Assembly (NCBI RefSeq): GCF_029581195.1
Contig: NZ_CP120737.1
Span: forward strand, 4,193,001 to 4,257,000
From: Solwaraspora sp. WMMD791
GTDB taxonomy: Bacteria; Actinomycetota; Actinomycetes; Mycobacteriales; Micromonosporaceae
DNA: 64,000 nt
Direction: 5' to 3'
Of the stretch, positions 16,939 to 25,175 are shown piece by piece. The notes under the pieces were generated by a model. The model did no database searches. It had not been told where the DNA came from and saw only the letters and a list, made by a program, of their open reading frames with translations. The position numbers were made by a program, and so were the translations under genes. How positions within the stretch are numbered: the first letter of the stretch is position 1; each line of letters starts with the position of its first letter.

Positions 16939-17301
16939 TCAGGACGCCGCTTGGAACTGCTGCGACTGCCAGTCCCGCAACGCCTGCTTGATCCGTACGT
17001 TCTCGTCGCGCGTAGCCGCCAGCTCCGCCCGCACCGCCGTCAACTCGTCGGCGACCAGGTGCAGGAAGGCCCGTACCTCGGTCGGGTCGCAACCGCGCCG
17101 GGTGCGCTCACTGAACCAGCGGTCCCGGACCTGGCTGGGGCTGATCGACGGCCGCGCCGCACCGACGTAGCGGTGGCCGGCGGTGTTGCGCCCGTGCCGC
17201 CCCGGGGCCGGCGGCCGCGCCTGGGCGGCGAGGTCCGCGAGCAGCCGGGCCTGTCGGCGGGTACGCCGAGGAAACAGCAGAAGGTGCAGAAGTCGACGCA
17301 T
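16939..17301 (-). CDS. DivIVA-like domain protein
   Basis: The 120-residue protein has a basic Arg-rich N-terminus. A PSISPSQVRDRWFSERTRRGCDPTEVRAFLHLVADEL segment follows from about 50 to 86, resembling the DivIVA N-terminal motif in which F and L repeats precede a coiled coil. It ends in a short predicted coiled coil. In actinomycetes such short relatives are usually found in XRE/DUF397 neighbourhoods rather than in polar growth loci. It lies 23 bases downstream of the next gene on the same strand and was probably co-transcribed with it. Confidence 0.7.
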   Translation of the reverse strand: MRRLLHLLLFPRRTRRQARLLADLAAQARPPAPGRHGRNTAGHRYVGAARPSISPSQVRDRWFSERTRRGCDPTEVRAFLHLVADELTAVRAELAATRDENVRIKQALRDWQSQQFQAAS

Positions 17302-17324
17302 GGCGGATCAGTCCTTTCGAGGAA

Positions 17325-17615
17325 TCACTGCTCGGTGGTGATCACGGGACGGCCGTCGCGTTCGACGACGCCAGGTCGCCGGAGGGCATGTTTGAACACC
17401 GACAGCAGCATCATCTGACCGGTCCGGGGACCGGCGACGAACGTGCCCATGACCGCGATCATGGTCACCTGCGGAACGTCGTGACCGTGCCGCAGATGGG
17501 ATATCCGCATTGCCACCGGGCCGTTGCCGAATGCCCAGTCCTCAGCGCGCAGCCGCAACACGTCGCCGACTTTGATCAACGGTTCACTGGGCACGGTCGG
17601 GCCGCCCGTCGTCAC
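17325..17615 (-). CDS. Conserved hypothetical protein
   Basis: The 96-residue product looks beta-rich: LIKVGDVLRLRAEDWAFGNGPVAMRISHL and PQVTMIAVMGTFVAG are alternating strands, as in a small barrel. No catalytic motif is seen and I do not recognise the family. It overlaps the end of the upstream gene by 32 bases and precedes the DivIVA-like gene, so the three form one minus-strand operon that diverges from the XRE gene. Confidence 0.65.
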   Translation of the reverse strand: MTTGGPTVPSEPLIKVGDVLRLRAEDWAFGNGPVAMRISHLRHGHDVPQVTMIAVMGTFVAGPRTGQMMLLSVFKHALRRPGVVERDGRPVITTEQ

Positions 17616-17886
17616 CGTTCTGTGGCGGGTGCGGAAACTCCGGCGGCGACAACCCGGCGACGGTCAGCACCGTACGGATCCGGCGGGCTTTCGGCACGTC
17701 ACGCCGGTCGAGGATCGCCAACGCCATGGTGAACGGGGCGCAGAACGCCGCCGATCCGCAGGCCGGGCATTCGCCGGTCCGCAGCGGCAGGTGCTTCTCG
17801 GCGGTCTCCCGCGCGTGCCGCAACACCCGTTCGGCGTCCGCGTCGACATCCACGTCGGCATCGGAGCCCGGCTCCTTATTGATCAT
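17584..17886 (-). CDS. Small hypothetical protein with CPACG motif
   Basis: The 100-residue protein starts acidic (repeated DAD/DVD), has a helical middle (AERVLRHARETAEKHLP) and a GECPACGSAAFC cluster of three Cys that may bind metal. A Pro/Gly-rich tail follows. The start at 17886 is chosen for its GGGAGAAG site and because the bases beyond it look like a divergent promoter region. Similar small Cys-containing proteins are frequent partners of XRE/DUF397 loci, but the function is unknown. Confidence 0.65.
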   Translation of the reverse strand: MINKEPGSDADVDVDADAERVLRHARETAEKHLPLRTGECPACGSAAFCAPFTMALAILDRRDVPKARRIRTVLTVAGLSPPEFPHPPQNGDDGRPDRAQ

Positions 17887-17944
17887 CGACTTCTCCCGTC
17901 CAAGAAGTTCTGACGACATCCACCCTGGACGCAGCCGGTCCGCA

Positions 17945-17960
17945 GTGGAAGGATTTCCAC
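17945..17960. promoter_or_regulatory. Palindrome between divergent operons
   Basis: GTGGAA, GGAT, TTCCAC forms a perfect six-base dyad midway between the divergent starts at 17886 and 18014. It is a candidate binding site for the XRE protein. Confidence 0.45.
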
Positions 17961-18013
17961 CAACAGAACCCGTTCCGAAGTTTCGATCTTGAATCGGGAA
18001 GGACCGGTAATTC

Positions 18014-18796
18014 GTGACCACCAACGGGGTTCCCCGCATCCTCAAGTTCCTCCGTACGCTCAACGGCGGCATGACCCAGGAGCAGTTGGCGCAGCGGCTG
18101 AGCGTCTCCACCTCGCTGATCGCCAAGTTCGAGACGGCCCGGCAGATCCCGCTGCCGGACACCGCCGTGCAGATCGACGAGGTCTTCGGCAGCGGCACGC
18201 TGGTGCAGGAGACCGCCGACGACGCCCGCCGGGCCGTCCCGCCGGACTGGTTCCAGCCCTGGCCGGAGTACGAGGCCGAGGCCGAGATGCTGCGCTGGTA
18301 CGAGCCGACCTACGTCCCTGGGCTGTTGCAGACCGAGGCGTACGCCCGCGCGGTGCTCGCTGTCGGCATGCATGCGCCGGAGGTGGCCGAGCAGCGGTTG
18401 GCCCACCGGCTCGCCCGCCAGACGACCGTCTTCGACCGCAAGACGCCGCCGGTCGCCTCGTTCATCGTCGACGAGGCCGCGCTGCGCCGGGGCGACCCGG
18501 TGGTGATGAAGGAGCAGCTGCTGCACCTGGTGGAGATGTCGCGGCGTGACCGGCTGCTGCTGCACGTGGTGCCGCTCGACGCAGGGCTCTACGCCGGACA
18601 ATCCGGCAACTTCATCCTGGCCACACTGCCGGACGGGGCGACGGTGGCCTATGCGGAGAATCCGTTGGACGGCCGCACCTACGAGGAGCCGGCGAAGGTC
18701 GCCGCCTTCGTCAACGCATGGGAGGCGATACGCTCGGTGGCACTGCCCCGGGACGCGTCCCGGGACCTGATCGCGAGGATGGCGGAAGAGCTATGA
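18014..18796 (+). CDS. XRE family regulator with DUF5753 domain
   Basis: The 260-residue protein has an N-terminal Cro/CI helix-turn-helix (MTQEQLAQRLSVSTSLIAKFETARQIP, about 20-46). A DUF5753 domain follows from about 80 to 255, with the typical YEPTYVPGLLQTEAYARAVL and LLLHVVPLDAG segments. The start is GTG, with GGAAGGA upstream. Proteins of this kind (WhiJ/AbaA-like) act with a small DUF397 partner, which here is the next gene and overlaps by four bases. Their molecular signal is unknown. Confidence 0.9.
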   Translation: MTTNGVPRILKFLRTLNGGMTQEQLAQRLSVSTSLIAKFETARQIPLPDTAVQIDEVFGSGTLVQETADDARRAVPPDWFQPWPEYEAEAEMLRWYEPTYVPGLLQTEAYARAVLAVGMHAPEVAEQRLAHRLARQTTVFDRKTPPVASFIVDEAALRRGDPVVMKEQLLHLVEMSRRDRLLLHVVPLDAGLYAGQSGNFILATLPDGATVAYAENPLDGRTYEEPAKVAAFVNAWEAIRSVALPRDASRDLIARMAEEL

Positions 18797-18981
18797 CCGA
18801 GCCAGCGTGGCGCACCTCCAGCCGCAGCAACAGCAACGGCGGTGCGTGTGTCGAGGTCGCCGACAACCTGCCGGGCCGCGTGCTGGTCCGCGACAGCAAG
18901 GACCGCACCGGCGGCACCCTCACCTTCGCCCCCACCGCCTGGTCGACCTTCGTCACCCAGGTGGGCACGACCCACCGCTGA
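18793..18981 (+). CDS. DUF397 domain protein
   Basis: The 62-residue protein matches the DUF397 pattern: WRTSSRSNSNGGACVEVADN, VLVRDSKDRTGGTLTFAPTAWSTFV. It is coupled to the XRE gene through an ATGA overlap. The pair resembles a regulator and its small antagonist or antitoxin-like partner. Confidence 0.92.
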   Translation: MTEPAWRTSSRSNSNGGACVEVADNLPGRVLVRDSKDRTGGTLTFAPTAWSTFVTQVGTTHR

Positions 18982-19075
18982 CCAACGACCGGTGGCACCT
19001 GCTCACCTTGGCCGTGGTCGGGGTGCGTATCACGAGCCGAGACCGGGACCTGCTGTCGGGATGCGCCGAGGCAGG

Positions 19076-19351
19076 TCAACGGTCGTCAGCCTCGCGGGCG
19101 GCGAGAAGCAGGTCAAGCGGCGACAGGTTCTCCGGTACGTCGTAGCGCGGAAGTTGGTCGAGGTCGTTCGTCGTGGTGGCGGCCAGCTTGATCAGGCCCT
19201 TGGCGACCAGCGAAGAGTATCGGCTGAGCGTGGCCGCCCCCGGCAGCAGCACCGCGATCACGGTGCCGTGCCGGGTCACCTCGATCGTCTCGCCACGCGC
19301 GACCCTGGCGAACATCGCACTGGGGTTGCACGAAAACTCGCATACGGACAC
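19076..19351 (-). CDS. Phd/YefM-type antitoxin without visible toxin
   Basis: The 91-residue protein has the Phd/YefM fold signature: NPSAMFARVARGETIEVTRHGTVIAVLLPG in the DNA-binding half, then a C-terminal toxin-binding helix (SPLDLLLAAREAD). The GTG at 19351 starts the family-like sequence; the frame is open a little further upstream. No toxin frame follows on the same strand: the 94 bases down to the DUF397 stop hold nothing. It is therefore an orphan antitoxin or uses a distant toxin. Confidence 0.75.
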   Translation of the reverse strand: MSVCEFSCNPSAMFARVARGETIEVTRHGTVIAVLLPGAATLSRYSSLVAKGLIKLAATTTNDLDQLPRYDVPENLSPLDLLLAAREADDR

Positions 19352-19797
19352 GGTGCCCAACCCACAACCCCCCTCGCCGTACCTACAACTCCACCATCGC
19401 ACCCACAACCTGCCTGATCACGGTCGGGTGAGCAGATCCGCGACTCGACGCGAACGGCGTCGACCCTGAGCACATCCGAGCGGCCGCACTCGCCGCCGAG
19501 AGGCCGACAACTCCGACGGGCGACCGACCGAGCCTCCAGGAACGCCGCAGCCGTTCACCGGATCGGGTGGGCACCAGCGCACGCTCATGCCGATGACAGT
19601 GCGAGCCCAGTGTGTAAGAGTAAATTGATTACCGTATATCAACTGGGGCGAGTGTGTCCTTAGTGCGGACAGTCTTGTCCCGGTGAGTGCCGTGGGCCGC
19701 CTGTGACGGGGTGTTCAGGGACACGCTGCCTGGCCGGTCGTTTGGGTCGGGATTCTGTCAGTGTGGCTGGTGGATGCCGTGGTCCATGATGGCGGGT
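19352..19797. other. Non-coding interval with AT-rich island and dyad
   Basis: No credible gene is seen on either strand here. Bases around 19610-19650 are strikingly AT-rich for this genome and contain TTGAT (19625-19629) and ATCAA (19638-19642), an 18-base dyad that is a plausible promoter or operator for the downstream membrane protein/STAND unit. Confidence 0.5.
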
Positions 19798-20241
19798 ATG
19801 GCGCGCGGTGGCGGGATGAGGTGGCTGGGCTGGCTTGTCGCGGGTTTGCTGGCGGTGGTTGCCGGGGTGTGGGTGTTGGTGACCCGGTTGACGGCGGATC
19901 AGTTGAGTCGGGCTGATCAGGTGGCCAGTGTGGTGGCCGCGGTGGTGGCGGTGGGTGGTGTGCCGCTCGCGGTGTACGGGGTGGTCTTGGCGCGGCGTGC
20001 GCTGGTGTCGGCGGGTCCGTCGCAGGCCGCCGGTGGTGGCCTGGTGCAGCGGGTCCGTGCTGGCGGTGACGCGATGGTGGCCGGCCGGGACTTGACGGTC
20101 GGCCGGGGCGAGAGCCGGGGCCGGTGGGGTTCCGGGCGAGGGGGTGGCGATCGGGTCGAGAAGCAGGATGTGCAGGCGGACCGGGAGGCGACGGTGGCCG
20201 GCCGGGATCTGGATGTCGAGGACGGGCGGGACGTGGGGTGA
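19798..20241 (+). CDS. Small membrane protein with C-terminal VAGRD motifs, partner of STAND NTPase
   Basis: The 147-residue product has two membrane helices (about 8-28 and 42-64). A Gly/Arg-rich cytoplasmic-like tail follows, carrying two copies of a short motif: DAMVAGRDLTVG near 92-103 and EATVAGRDLDV near 131-141. The same motif occurs at the N-terminus of the next protein. The start at 19798 is a best guess; in-frame ATGs at 19774 and 19816 are alternatives. The stop overlaps the next start (GTGA). The shared motif, coupling and topology suggest that this is a membrane effector recruited by the STAND protein. I do not recognise a named family. Confidence 0.7.
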   Translation: MARGGGMRWLGWLVAGLLAVVAGVWVLVTRLTADQLSRADQVASVVAAVVAVGGVPLAVYGVVLARRALVSAGPSQAAGGGLVQRVRAGGDAMVAGRDLTVGRGESRGRWGSGRGGGDRVEKQDVQADREATVAGRDLDVEDGRDVG

Positions 20242-23200
20242 CCGCGTTGGACGGGCTGCCGGGCGACGATGTGGTCGGCGGGCGTCGTCAGGATGTCGTT
20301 GCCGGCCGGGACGCGTACGTTGCCGGCGGGGATCTGATCATCAACGAGTCGGGTGTGCCGCCGTACACGGTGGACAGGTTCGTGGACCTGCCGGCGGCGG
20401 GACTGGTCGAGCTGGCGGAATCGCGGCGGCAGCCGAGCAGGTTGCTGACCGCGCGGCGCCAAGCGATCGTGTTCACCGGTCGTGCCTCTGAGCTGGGGGC
20501 GCTGCGGCAGTGGCAGGACGATCCGGCCGTGCGCCGGGTGTGGGCGTGGCACGGCCCGGGTGGGCAGGGAAAGACCCGCCTGGCTCAGGAGTTGGGCCGG
20601 CAGAGCGTGGCTGCGGGGTGGCGGGTCGCGGTGGCTGGGCACCACGACGCCGCTCCGCCGGAGGCGGACGCGAAACCGTTGGGCACGCCGTGGCGGTGGT
20701 TGCCGGCCGGGCGCCGGCCGCTGCTGCTGCTGGTCGACTACGCGGAACGGTGGCCCGTGCACGACCTATTGCGGCTACTGACCGACTGCCGGTCCCGGGC
20801 GCCGAAGGTACGGGTCCTGCTCCTGGCCCGGTCGGTCGACTGGTGGCCCACGATCGCCGCCGAACTGCCCCGGCTCGGATACACCGCTGACACCTGTGAC
20901 GACGGCGAGCCGCGTCTGCTGGCGGCGCTGGCCGGAGACCGGCAGGCCCGGCGTGCTCTGTTCGAGGCGGCCTGCCAGCGGTTCACCGAGATCTACCAGC
21001 CCGACAGACCCGAGTCGGGCTGGCCCGACCGGTGGCAGCCGCCCGGGGACCTGGGCGACGACCGGGTGTACGGGACCACCCTGGGTATCCATATGACGGC
21101 GCTGGCAACCGTCAACGCCTACACCCGGCAGGCCGTCCCGCCGCGCTCGGCCGGTGACGTGACCCGCTACCTGCTGGACCGGGAACGCGCCTACTGGGCG
21201 CGGCTGCACGGCAGCGCACCGGACACCGTGACCGCTGCGGCGCGCACGGTGTTGCTGGCCTGCCTGGCCGGGCCGCAGTCCCGCGATGACGGGATCCGGT
21301 TGCTGACACGCACTCATCTGGCCGACGAAAGAGCGGGGCAGAAGCTGCTCGACGCCCACGACCGCTGCTACCCGTCACCCGGTACCGGCACGGTGCTGGA
21401 ACCGATGTACCCCGACCGGCTCGCTGAGGATTTCATCGCGTTGAGCCTGCCCGCCAGCCCGACCGGGGAACCGGTCACCGCCAGCGGGCACACCGACTCC
21501 TGGACAGCGACCACACTGCTCACCGCCCGCCGGACAGCGGACGACACCCTCACCTACACACCCGGCCCGCTGACTACCCGTACTGACGGGCAGAAACCGC
21601 CGGCCCACGCCGCCCGAATCCTGATCTTCCTGGCTGCCGCTGCCGGCCGACACCCGCACGTCCACGGCTGGCTACACACCCTGCTGAGCATCGACCCGAC
21701 GCTGGCGGTACACACCGGCGGGACCGCACTGACCGCCGTCGCCGGGTACACCAGCCCCGCCCTCGCCGACACCATCCACGCCCTGCTGCCTGAACGCTCC
21801 CTGGACCTTGACCCCGCCGCCGCTGTGCTGGCCCAGCACCTGCTCGACCACACCGACGGCAGCGACGAACAACGCGCCCGGCACACCGGCAACCTCGCAA
21901 TCCGACTCGCGAACACCGGCCGGCGCCAGCAGGCCCTGGCCCCGGCCGAGGAAGCCACCGGCATCTACCGCCGGCTGGCCGTAGCGAACCCGGACGCCTA
22001 CCTACCCAACCTCGCCATGTCGTTGAACAACCTCGGCAGCATCCTGTCCGGGCTGGGGCGCCGGGAGCAGGCACTGGCCCCGGCCGAGGAAGCCACCGGC
22101 ATCTACCGCCGGCTGGCCGTAGCGAACCCGGACGCCTACCTACCCAACCTCGCCGCGTCGTTGAACAACCTCGGCAGCATCCTGTCCGAGCTGGGGCGCC
22201 GGGAGCAGGCACTGGCCCCGGCCGAGGAAGCCACCGGCATCTACCGCCGGCTGGCCGTAGCGAACCCGGACGCCTACCTACCCGACCTCGCCGCGTCGTT
22301 GAACAACCTCGGCAGCATCCTGTCCGAGCTGGGGCGCCGGGAGCAGGCACTGGCCCCGGCCGAGGAAGCCACCGGCATCTACCGCCGGCTGGCCGTAGCG
22401 AACCCGGACGCCTACCTACCCAACCTCGCCGCGTCGTTGAACAACCTCGGCAACCGCCTGTCCGAGCTGGGGCGCCGGGAGCAGGCACTGGCCCCGGCCG
22501 AGGAAGCCGTCACCATCCGGCGCCGGCTGGCCGTAGCGAACCCGGACGCCTACCTACCCAACCTCGCCGCGTCGTTGAACAACCTCGGCAACCGCCTGTC
22601 CGAGCTGGGGCGCCGGGAGCAGGCACTGGCCCCGGCCGAGGAAGCCACCGGCATCTACCGCCGGCTGGCCGTAGCGAACCCGGACGCCTACCTACCCAAC
22701 CTCGCCGCGTCGTTGAACAACCTCGGCAACATCCTGTCCGAGCTGGGGCGCCGGGAGCAGGCACTGGCCCCGGCCGAGGAAGCCACCGGCATCTACCGCC
22801 GGCTGGCCGTAGCGAACCCGGACGCCTACCTACCCAACCTCGCCGCGTCGTTGAACAACCTCGGCAACCGCCTGTCCGAGCTGGGGCGCCGGGAGCAGGC
22901 ACTGGCCCCGGCCGAGGAAGCCGTCACCATCCGGCGCCGGCTGGCCGTAGCGAACCCGGACGCCTACCTACCCAACCTCGCCGCGTCGTTGAACAACCTC
23001 GGCAACATCCTGTCCGAGCTGGGGCGCCGGGAGCAGGCACTGGCCCCGGCCGAGGAAGCCACCGGCATCTACCGCCGGCTGGCCGTAGCGAACCCGGACG
23101 CCTATCTACCCAACCTCGCCATGTCGTTGTGGGCGTACGGGTGGGTGTGTGTGAACGTGAAGGCCAACTACGCCGAGGCTCTGGAATCAGTCACCGAGGC

Positions 23201-23372
23201 GATCAGCCTCTATGAGCCGCTCGTGAGCCAGCTGCCGCAGATGTTCGCCGGACAGCTGTTCTCGGCGTATCGGACCCTGGCGGACGTGCTCGACGGTCTT
23301 GGCCGTACCGAAGAGGCCGCCGAGTTGCGCCAGCAGCTCGACGAGGCGGCCAGTGGTGGGCCAGGCAGGTAA
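20238..23372 (+). CDS. STAND-type NTPase with TPR array and N-terminal VAGRD motif
   Basis: The 1044-residue protein opens with a short motif, VVAGRDAYVAGGDLII (20-35). A P-loop NTPase follows, with Walker A GPGGQGKT at 106-113 and a Walker B-like LLLLVDYAE at 162-170, then a helical middle region. From about 561 to 972 come nine TPR-like units of 46 residues (GRREQALAPAEEATGIYRRL...NPDAYLPNLAASLNNLG). The last 70 residues are a final divergent TPR pair. The start is GTG coupled to the membrane gene. This is the sensor-switch-effector layout of bacterial NLR-like proteins, in which the repeats sense a ligand and the N-terminus passes the signal. Function is inferred; a defence or regulatory role is possible. 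Confidence 0.85.
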   Translation: MTALDGLPGDDVVGGRRQDVVAGRDAYVAGGDLIINESGVPPYTVDRFVDLPAAGLVELAESRRQPSRLLTARRQAIVFTGRASELGALRQWQDDPAVRRVWAWHGPGGQGKTRLAQELGRQSVAAGWRVAVAGHHDAAPPEADAKPLGTPWRWLPAGRRPLLLLVDYAERWPVHDLLRLLTDCRSRAPKVRVLLLARSVDWWPTIAAELPRLGYTADTCDDGEPRLLAALAGDRQARRALFEAACQRFTEIYQPDRPESGWPDRWQPPGDLGDDRVYGTTLGIHMTALATVNAYTRQAVPPRSAGDVTRYLLDRERAYWARLHGSAPDTVTAAARTVLLACLAGPQSRDDGIRLLTRTHLADERAGQKLLDAHDRCYPSPGTGTVLEPMYPDRLAEDFIALSLPASPTGEPVTASGHTDSWTATTLLTARRTADDTLTYTPGPLTTRTDGQKPPAHAARILIFLAAAAGRHPHVHGWLHTLLSIDPTLAVHTGGTALTAVAGYTSPALADTIHALLPERSLDLDPAAAVLAQHLLDHTDGSDEQRARHTGNLAIRLANTGRRQQALAPAEEATGIYRRLAVANPDAYLPNLAMSLNNLGSILSGLGRREQALAPAEEATGIYRRLAVANPDAYLPNLAASLNNLGSILSELGRREQALAPAEEATGIYRRLAVANPDAYLPDLAASLNNLGSILSELGRREQALAPAEEATGIYRRLAVANPDAYLPNLAASLNNLGNRLSELGRREQALAPAEEAVTIRRRLAVANPDAYLPNLAASLNNLGNRLSELGRREQALAPAEEATGIYRRLAVANPDAYLPNLAASLNNLGNILSELGRREQALAPAEEATGIYRRLAVANPDAYLPNLAASLNNLGNRLSELGRREQALAPAEEAVTIRRRLAVANPDAYLPNLAASLNNLGNILSELGRREQALAPAEEATGIYRRLAVANPDAYLPNLAMSLWAYGWVCVNVKANYAEALESVTEAISLYEPLVSQLPQMFAGQLFSAYRTLADVLDGLGRTEEAAELRQQLDEAASGGPGR
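21918..23155 (+). repeat. Nine near-identical 138-bp coding repeats (TPR units)
   Basis: Each unit encodes 46 residues. Units differ only at a few positions: ATGIY against VTIRR at the first helix, NRL, NIL or SIL at the second, and N or D after YLP. Such DNA-level identity implies recent expansion or conversion. The variants are interspersed rather than blocked. Confidence 0.92.
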
Positions 23373-23562
23373 TGATGGTTGAGGCTCAGGGACGACCCTG
23401 GAAGGTGTGCGCGAGGGCTCCCCGGGCTCACGGGTAATAACGGCCCGTTATCCGACACAGCGGCCACCCCACGTCGATCGATCCCCGGACTCACCGCAGT
23501 CGCAATCGGCCAGCGCGGCGTGCATGGCTATGCATGACCATTGGTGCCAAGACGCGCGGATC

Positions 23563-23590
23563 TGCCGCGAACCGCGCGTCACGGAGCGTA
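23563..23590 (+). repeat. 28-bp direct repeat, left copy
   Basis: The element starts TGCCGCGAACC and ends CGTCACGGAGCGTA. It matches 25097-25124 at 27 of 28 positions, in the same orientation. The two copies bracket the DUF1963 gene and a hypothetical gene. Confidence 0.8.
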
Positions 23591-23704
23591 TCCAGGCGCC
23601 GCCGGGGGGAGCCGCCCGGACGTGCCGAGATGTGCGCACCCCGATCATGGCGGCAGCGCGTGCGGGCCGTGGGGCATCGGTCGCCGTGCTCGCCCTCGTG
23701 CCAC

Positions 23705-23710
23705 TATGGT
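23705..23710 (+). promoter_or_regulatory. -10 box of a likely leaderless transcript
   Basis: TATGGT lies five bases before the ATG at 23716; no ribosome binding site is present. Confidence 0.5.
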
Positions 23711-23715
23711 GCGCC

Positions 23716-24597
23716 ATGGATCATCAGGGGCAGTTTCGTCATGCGGCGATCGCGTCGGGCATCCCGGACGACGAGGTCAGCCGGTTCATCGAGCACCTCC
23801 GTCTGTCGATCCGGTTGAGCGGGGGATCCGACGGCGTTCCAGTCGGGCAGTTCGGTGGGCTGCCCCGGCTGCCGGTAGGCATGGACTGGCCGTCCGACGG
23901 GGTCGGTCCGTTGCCGTTCATCTTCTCGGTCGACTGTGCGGCGTTGCCAAGAGTCGACGGCTTCGGCCTGCCAACAGCGGGCTCGCTGCTGTTCTTCCTG
24001 AACCACGAGCTGGCCGCTGCCACCGGAGAGCAGAGGTACGGCCGGGTCGTGTTCGTGCCCGCCGGCACCGATACCGAGGTGGCGGCAGGATCCACCGACC
24101 ACGCGTCCGTCGGCGAGCAGTACGACGTCAGCGCCACGCTGCGCGCGGAGTTGCCCAGTTGGTTCGGGGCGGACGTGGACGACGTGGACGAGGACGACCT
24201 GTCGCCGTTGCGGCAGCAGTTGACCCGTGACCTCGAGCGGGACCTGCCACACGTGGACGAGCTCTCTGCTCTGGCCGGCGACATCTGGCCGCCTGACAAC
24301 AAATACGCCAGCGCCTACATCGGCGGGTACCCCGACGCCGAGGTGATCAAGTGGATCGCGGAGCAGACCCTCGCGTGGCGGGAGAAGACCGGCGAGATCG
24401 TCGTCCCGGTCGCGAAGTGGTATTCCCATGTGGAGAAGGAGACGCACCGGCTGACGAGTGAGTGGGTGTCGCTCGCCCGCTTTCCCGTGGACGACGAGTC
24501 CTCCTACCGAAGTGACGGGAGTTTCGTGATCCGGCACGACGACCTGGCCGCTGGCCGGCTACACGAGGCGCTGCCCGTCGCTGAGCTGATCCCATAG
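23716..24597 (+). CDS. DUF1963 (YwqG-like) protein
   Basis: The 293-residue protein matches the YwqG/DUF1963 pattern: FGGLPRLPVGMDWPSDGVGPLPFIFSVDCAALP near 50-82 and GSLLFFLNHE, where the family has a FFxD-like strand. A late region contains the KYASAYIGGYPD segment in place of the usual GGYP. DUF1963 proteins often appear in polymorphic toxin and immunity neighbourhoods, but their activity is unknown. The start fits a leaderless promoter. A 65-base copy of its 3' end lies as debris at 27851. Confidence 0.8.
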   Translation: MDHQGQFRHAAIASGIPDDEVSRFIEHLRLSIRLSGGSDGVPVGQFGGLPRLPVGMDWPSDGVGPLPFIFSVDCAALPRVDGFGLPTAGSLLFFLNHELAAATGEQRYGRVVFVPAGTDTEVAAGSTDHASVGEQYDVSATLRAELPSWFGADVDDVDEDDLSPLRQQLTRDLERDLPHVDELSALAGDIWPPDNKYASAYIGGYPDAEVIKWIAEQTLAWREKTGEIVVPVAKWYSHVEKETHRLTSEWVSLARFPVDDESSYRSDGSFVIRHDDLAAGRLHEALPVAELIP

Positions 24598-24611
24598 ACA
24601 GGACTGCAGTT

Positions 24612-24983
24612 TCACCTGCCAGTTCGTCGAGGGCCGTGTCGCCGACCGCTACCCGCAGGCCTGGAACTGCGAGGTCGGGTCGGCTGATCAGCCGGTCCGC
24701 CGACGGCACCGGGGCTGGAGAACGACACCGAAGGCACCGCAGGACGGAAAGACTTCGGTGGCGGCCATTGCGACGCCGCGATCTGGGCCCCGGTGACCGG
24801 CAGGGTGGGCGAGATCTGGTCGAGCAAGCGCTGCGCCAGGTTGGCGTCGATCTCGAGGTCCGCGCTGATGCGAACATCGGCAGCGGTCGCCAGGTCCACG
24901 ACGTCGTCGCTGGTGAACGTATCAGCTCCGAGAGTGCTCAGCCGTCGCGCGAACTCCTGGACATTTATCATTTGTAGCCTCAT
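24612..24983 (-). CDS. Hypothetical protein, possibly with degraded C-terminus
   Basis: The first 75 residues look like a genuine soluble protein: INVQEFARRLSTLGADTFTSDDVVDLATAADVRISADLEIDANLAQRLLDQISPTLP. The last 45 become Pro/Arg/Ser-rich and resemble a frameshifted tail. AT-rich sequence with GATAAT lies just upstream of the start at 24983, suggesting a promoter. I do not recognise the family. It lies tail to tail with the DUF1963 gene, between the 28-bp repeats. Confidence 0.4.
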   Translation of the reverse strand: MRLQMINVQEFARRLSTLGADTFTSDDVVDLATAADVRISADLEIDANLAQRLLDQISPTLPVTGAQIAASQWPPPKSFRPAVPSVSFSSPGAVGGPADQPTRPRSSRPAGSGRRHGPRRTGR

Positions 24984-25096
24984 CGTCGGGTTGTTGATTA
25001 TCCACCGTAACCTCCGCCTCGGTCGGCGGATCCCGCGCGTGGGGCCGGCAGGGCTGTCACGCTCTGTGCTACCCATGCTGTCCGCGATGCCCAAAA

Positions 25097-25124
25097 TGCC
25101 GCGAACCACGCGTCACGGAGCGTA
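25097..25124 (+). repeat. 28-bp direct repeat, right copy
   Basis: Partner of 23563-23590 with one mismatch. The repeats lie about 1.53 kb apart. Confidence 0.8.
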
Positions 25125-25175
25125 CGAGCGTGGGGCGTGTGGTGATGTTGGCCGGCGTCAGCGTCCGGCCGACAA

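Larger units (their letters stand above)
23373..23715. other. Non-coding interval with palindrome and 28-bp repeat
   Basis: No gene is supported here. It contains TAACGG C CCGTTA (23438-23450), a perfect dyad shortly after the STAND stop. It also contains a 28-base element at 23563-23590 that recurs at 25097-25124. Confidence 0.5.

Noticed and set aside
21574-22902. Minus-strand repeated frames with PGAPARTGCCRG units
   Set aside because: They are the reverse reading of the TPR repeats and have no independent support.
21918-23155. CRISPR-like array appearance of regular repeats
   Set aside because: The units are 138 bases, have no unique spacers, and encode in-frame TPRs.
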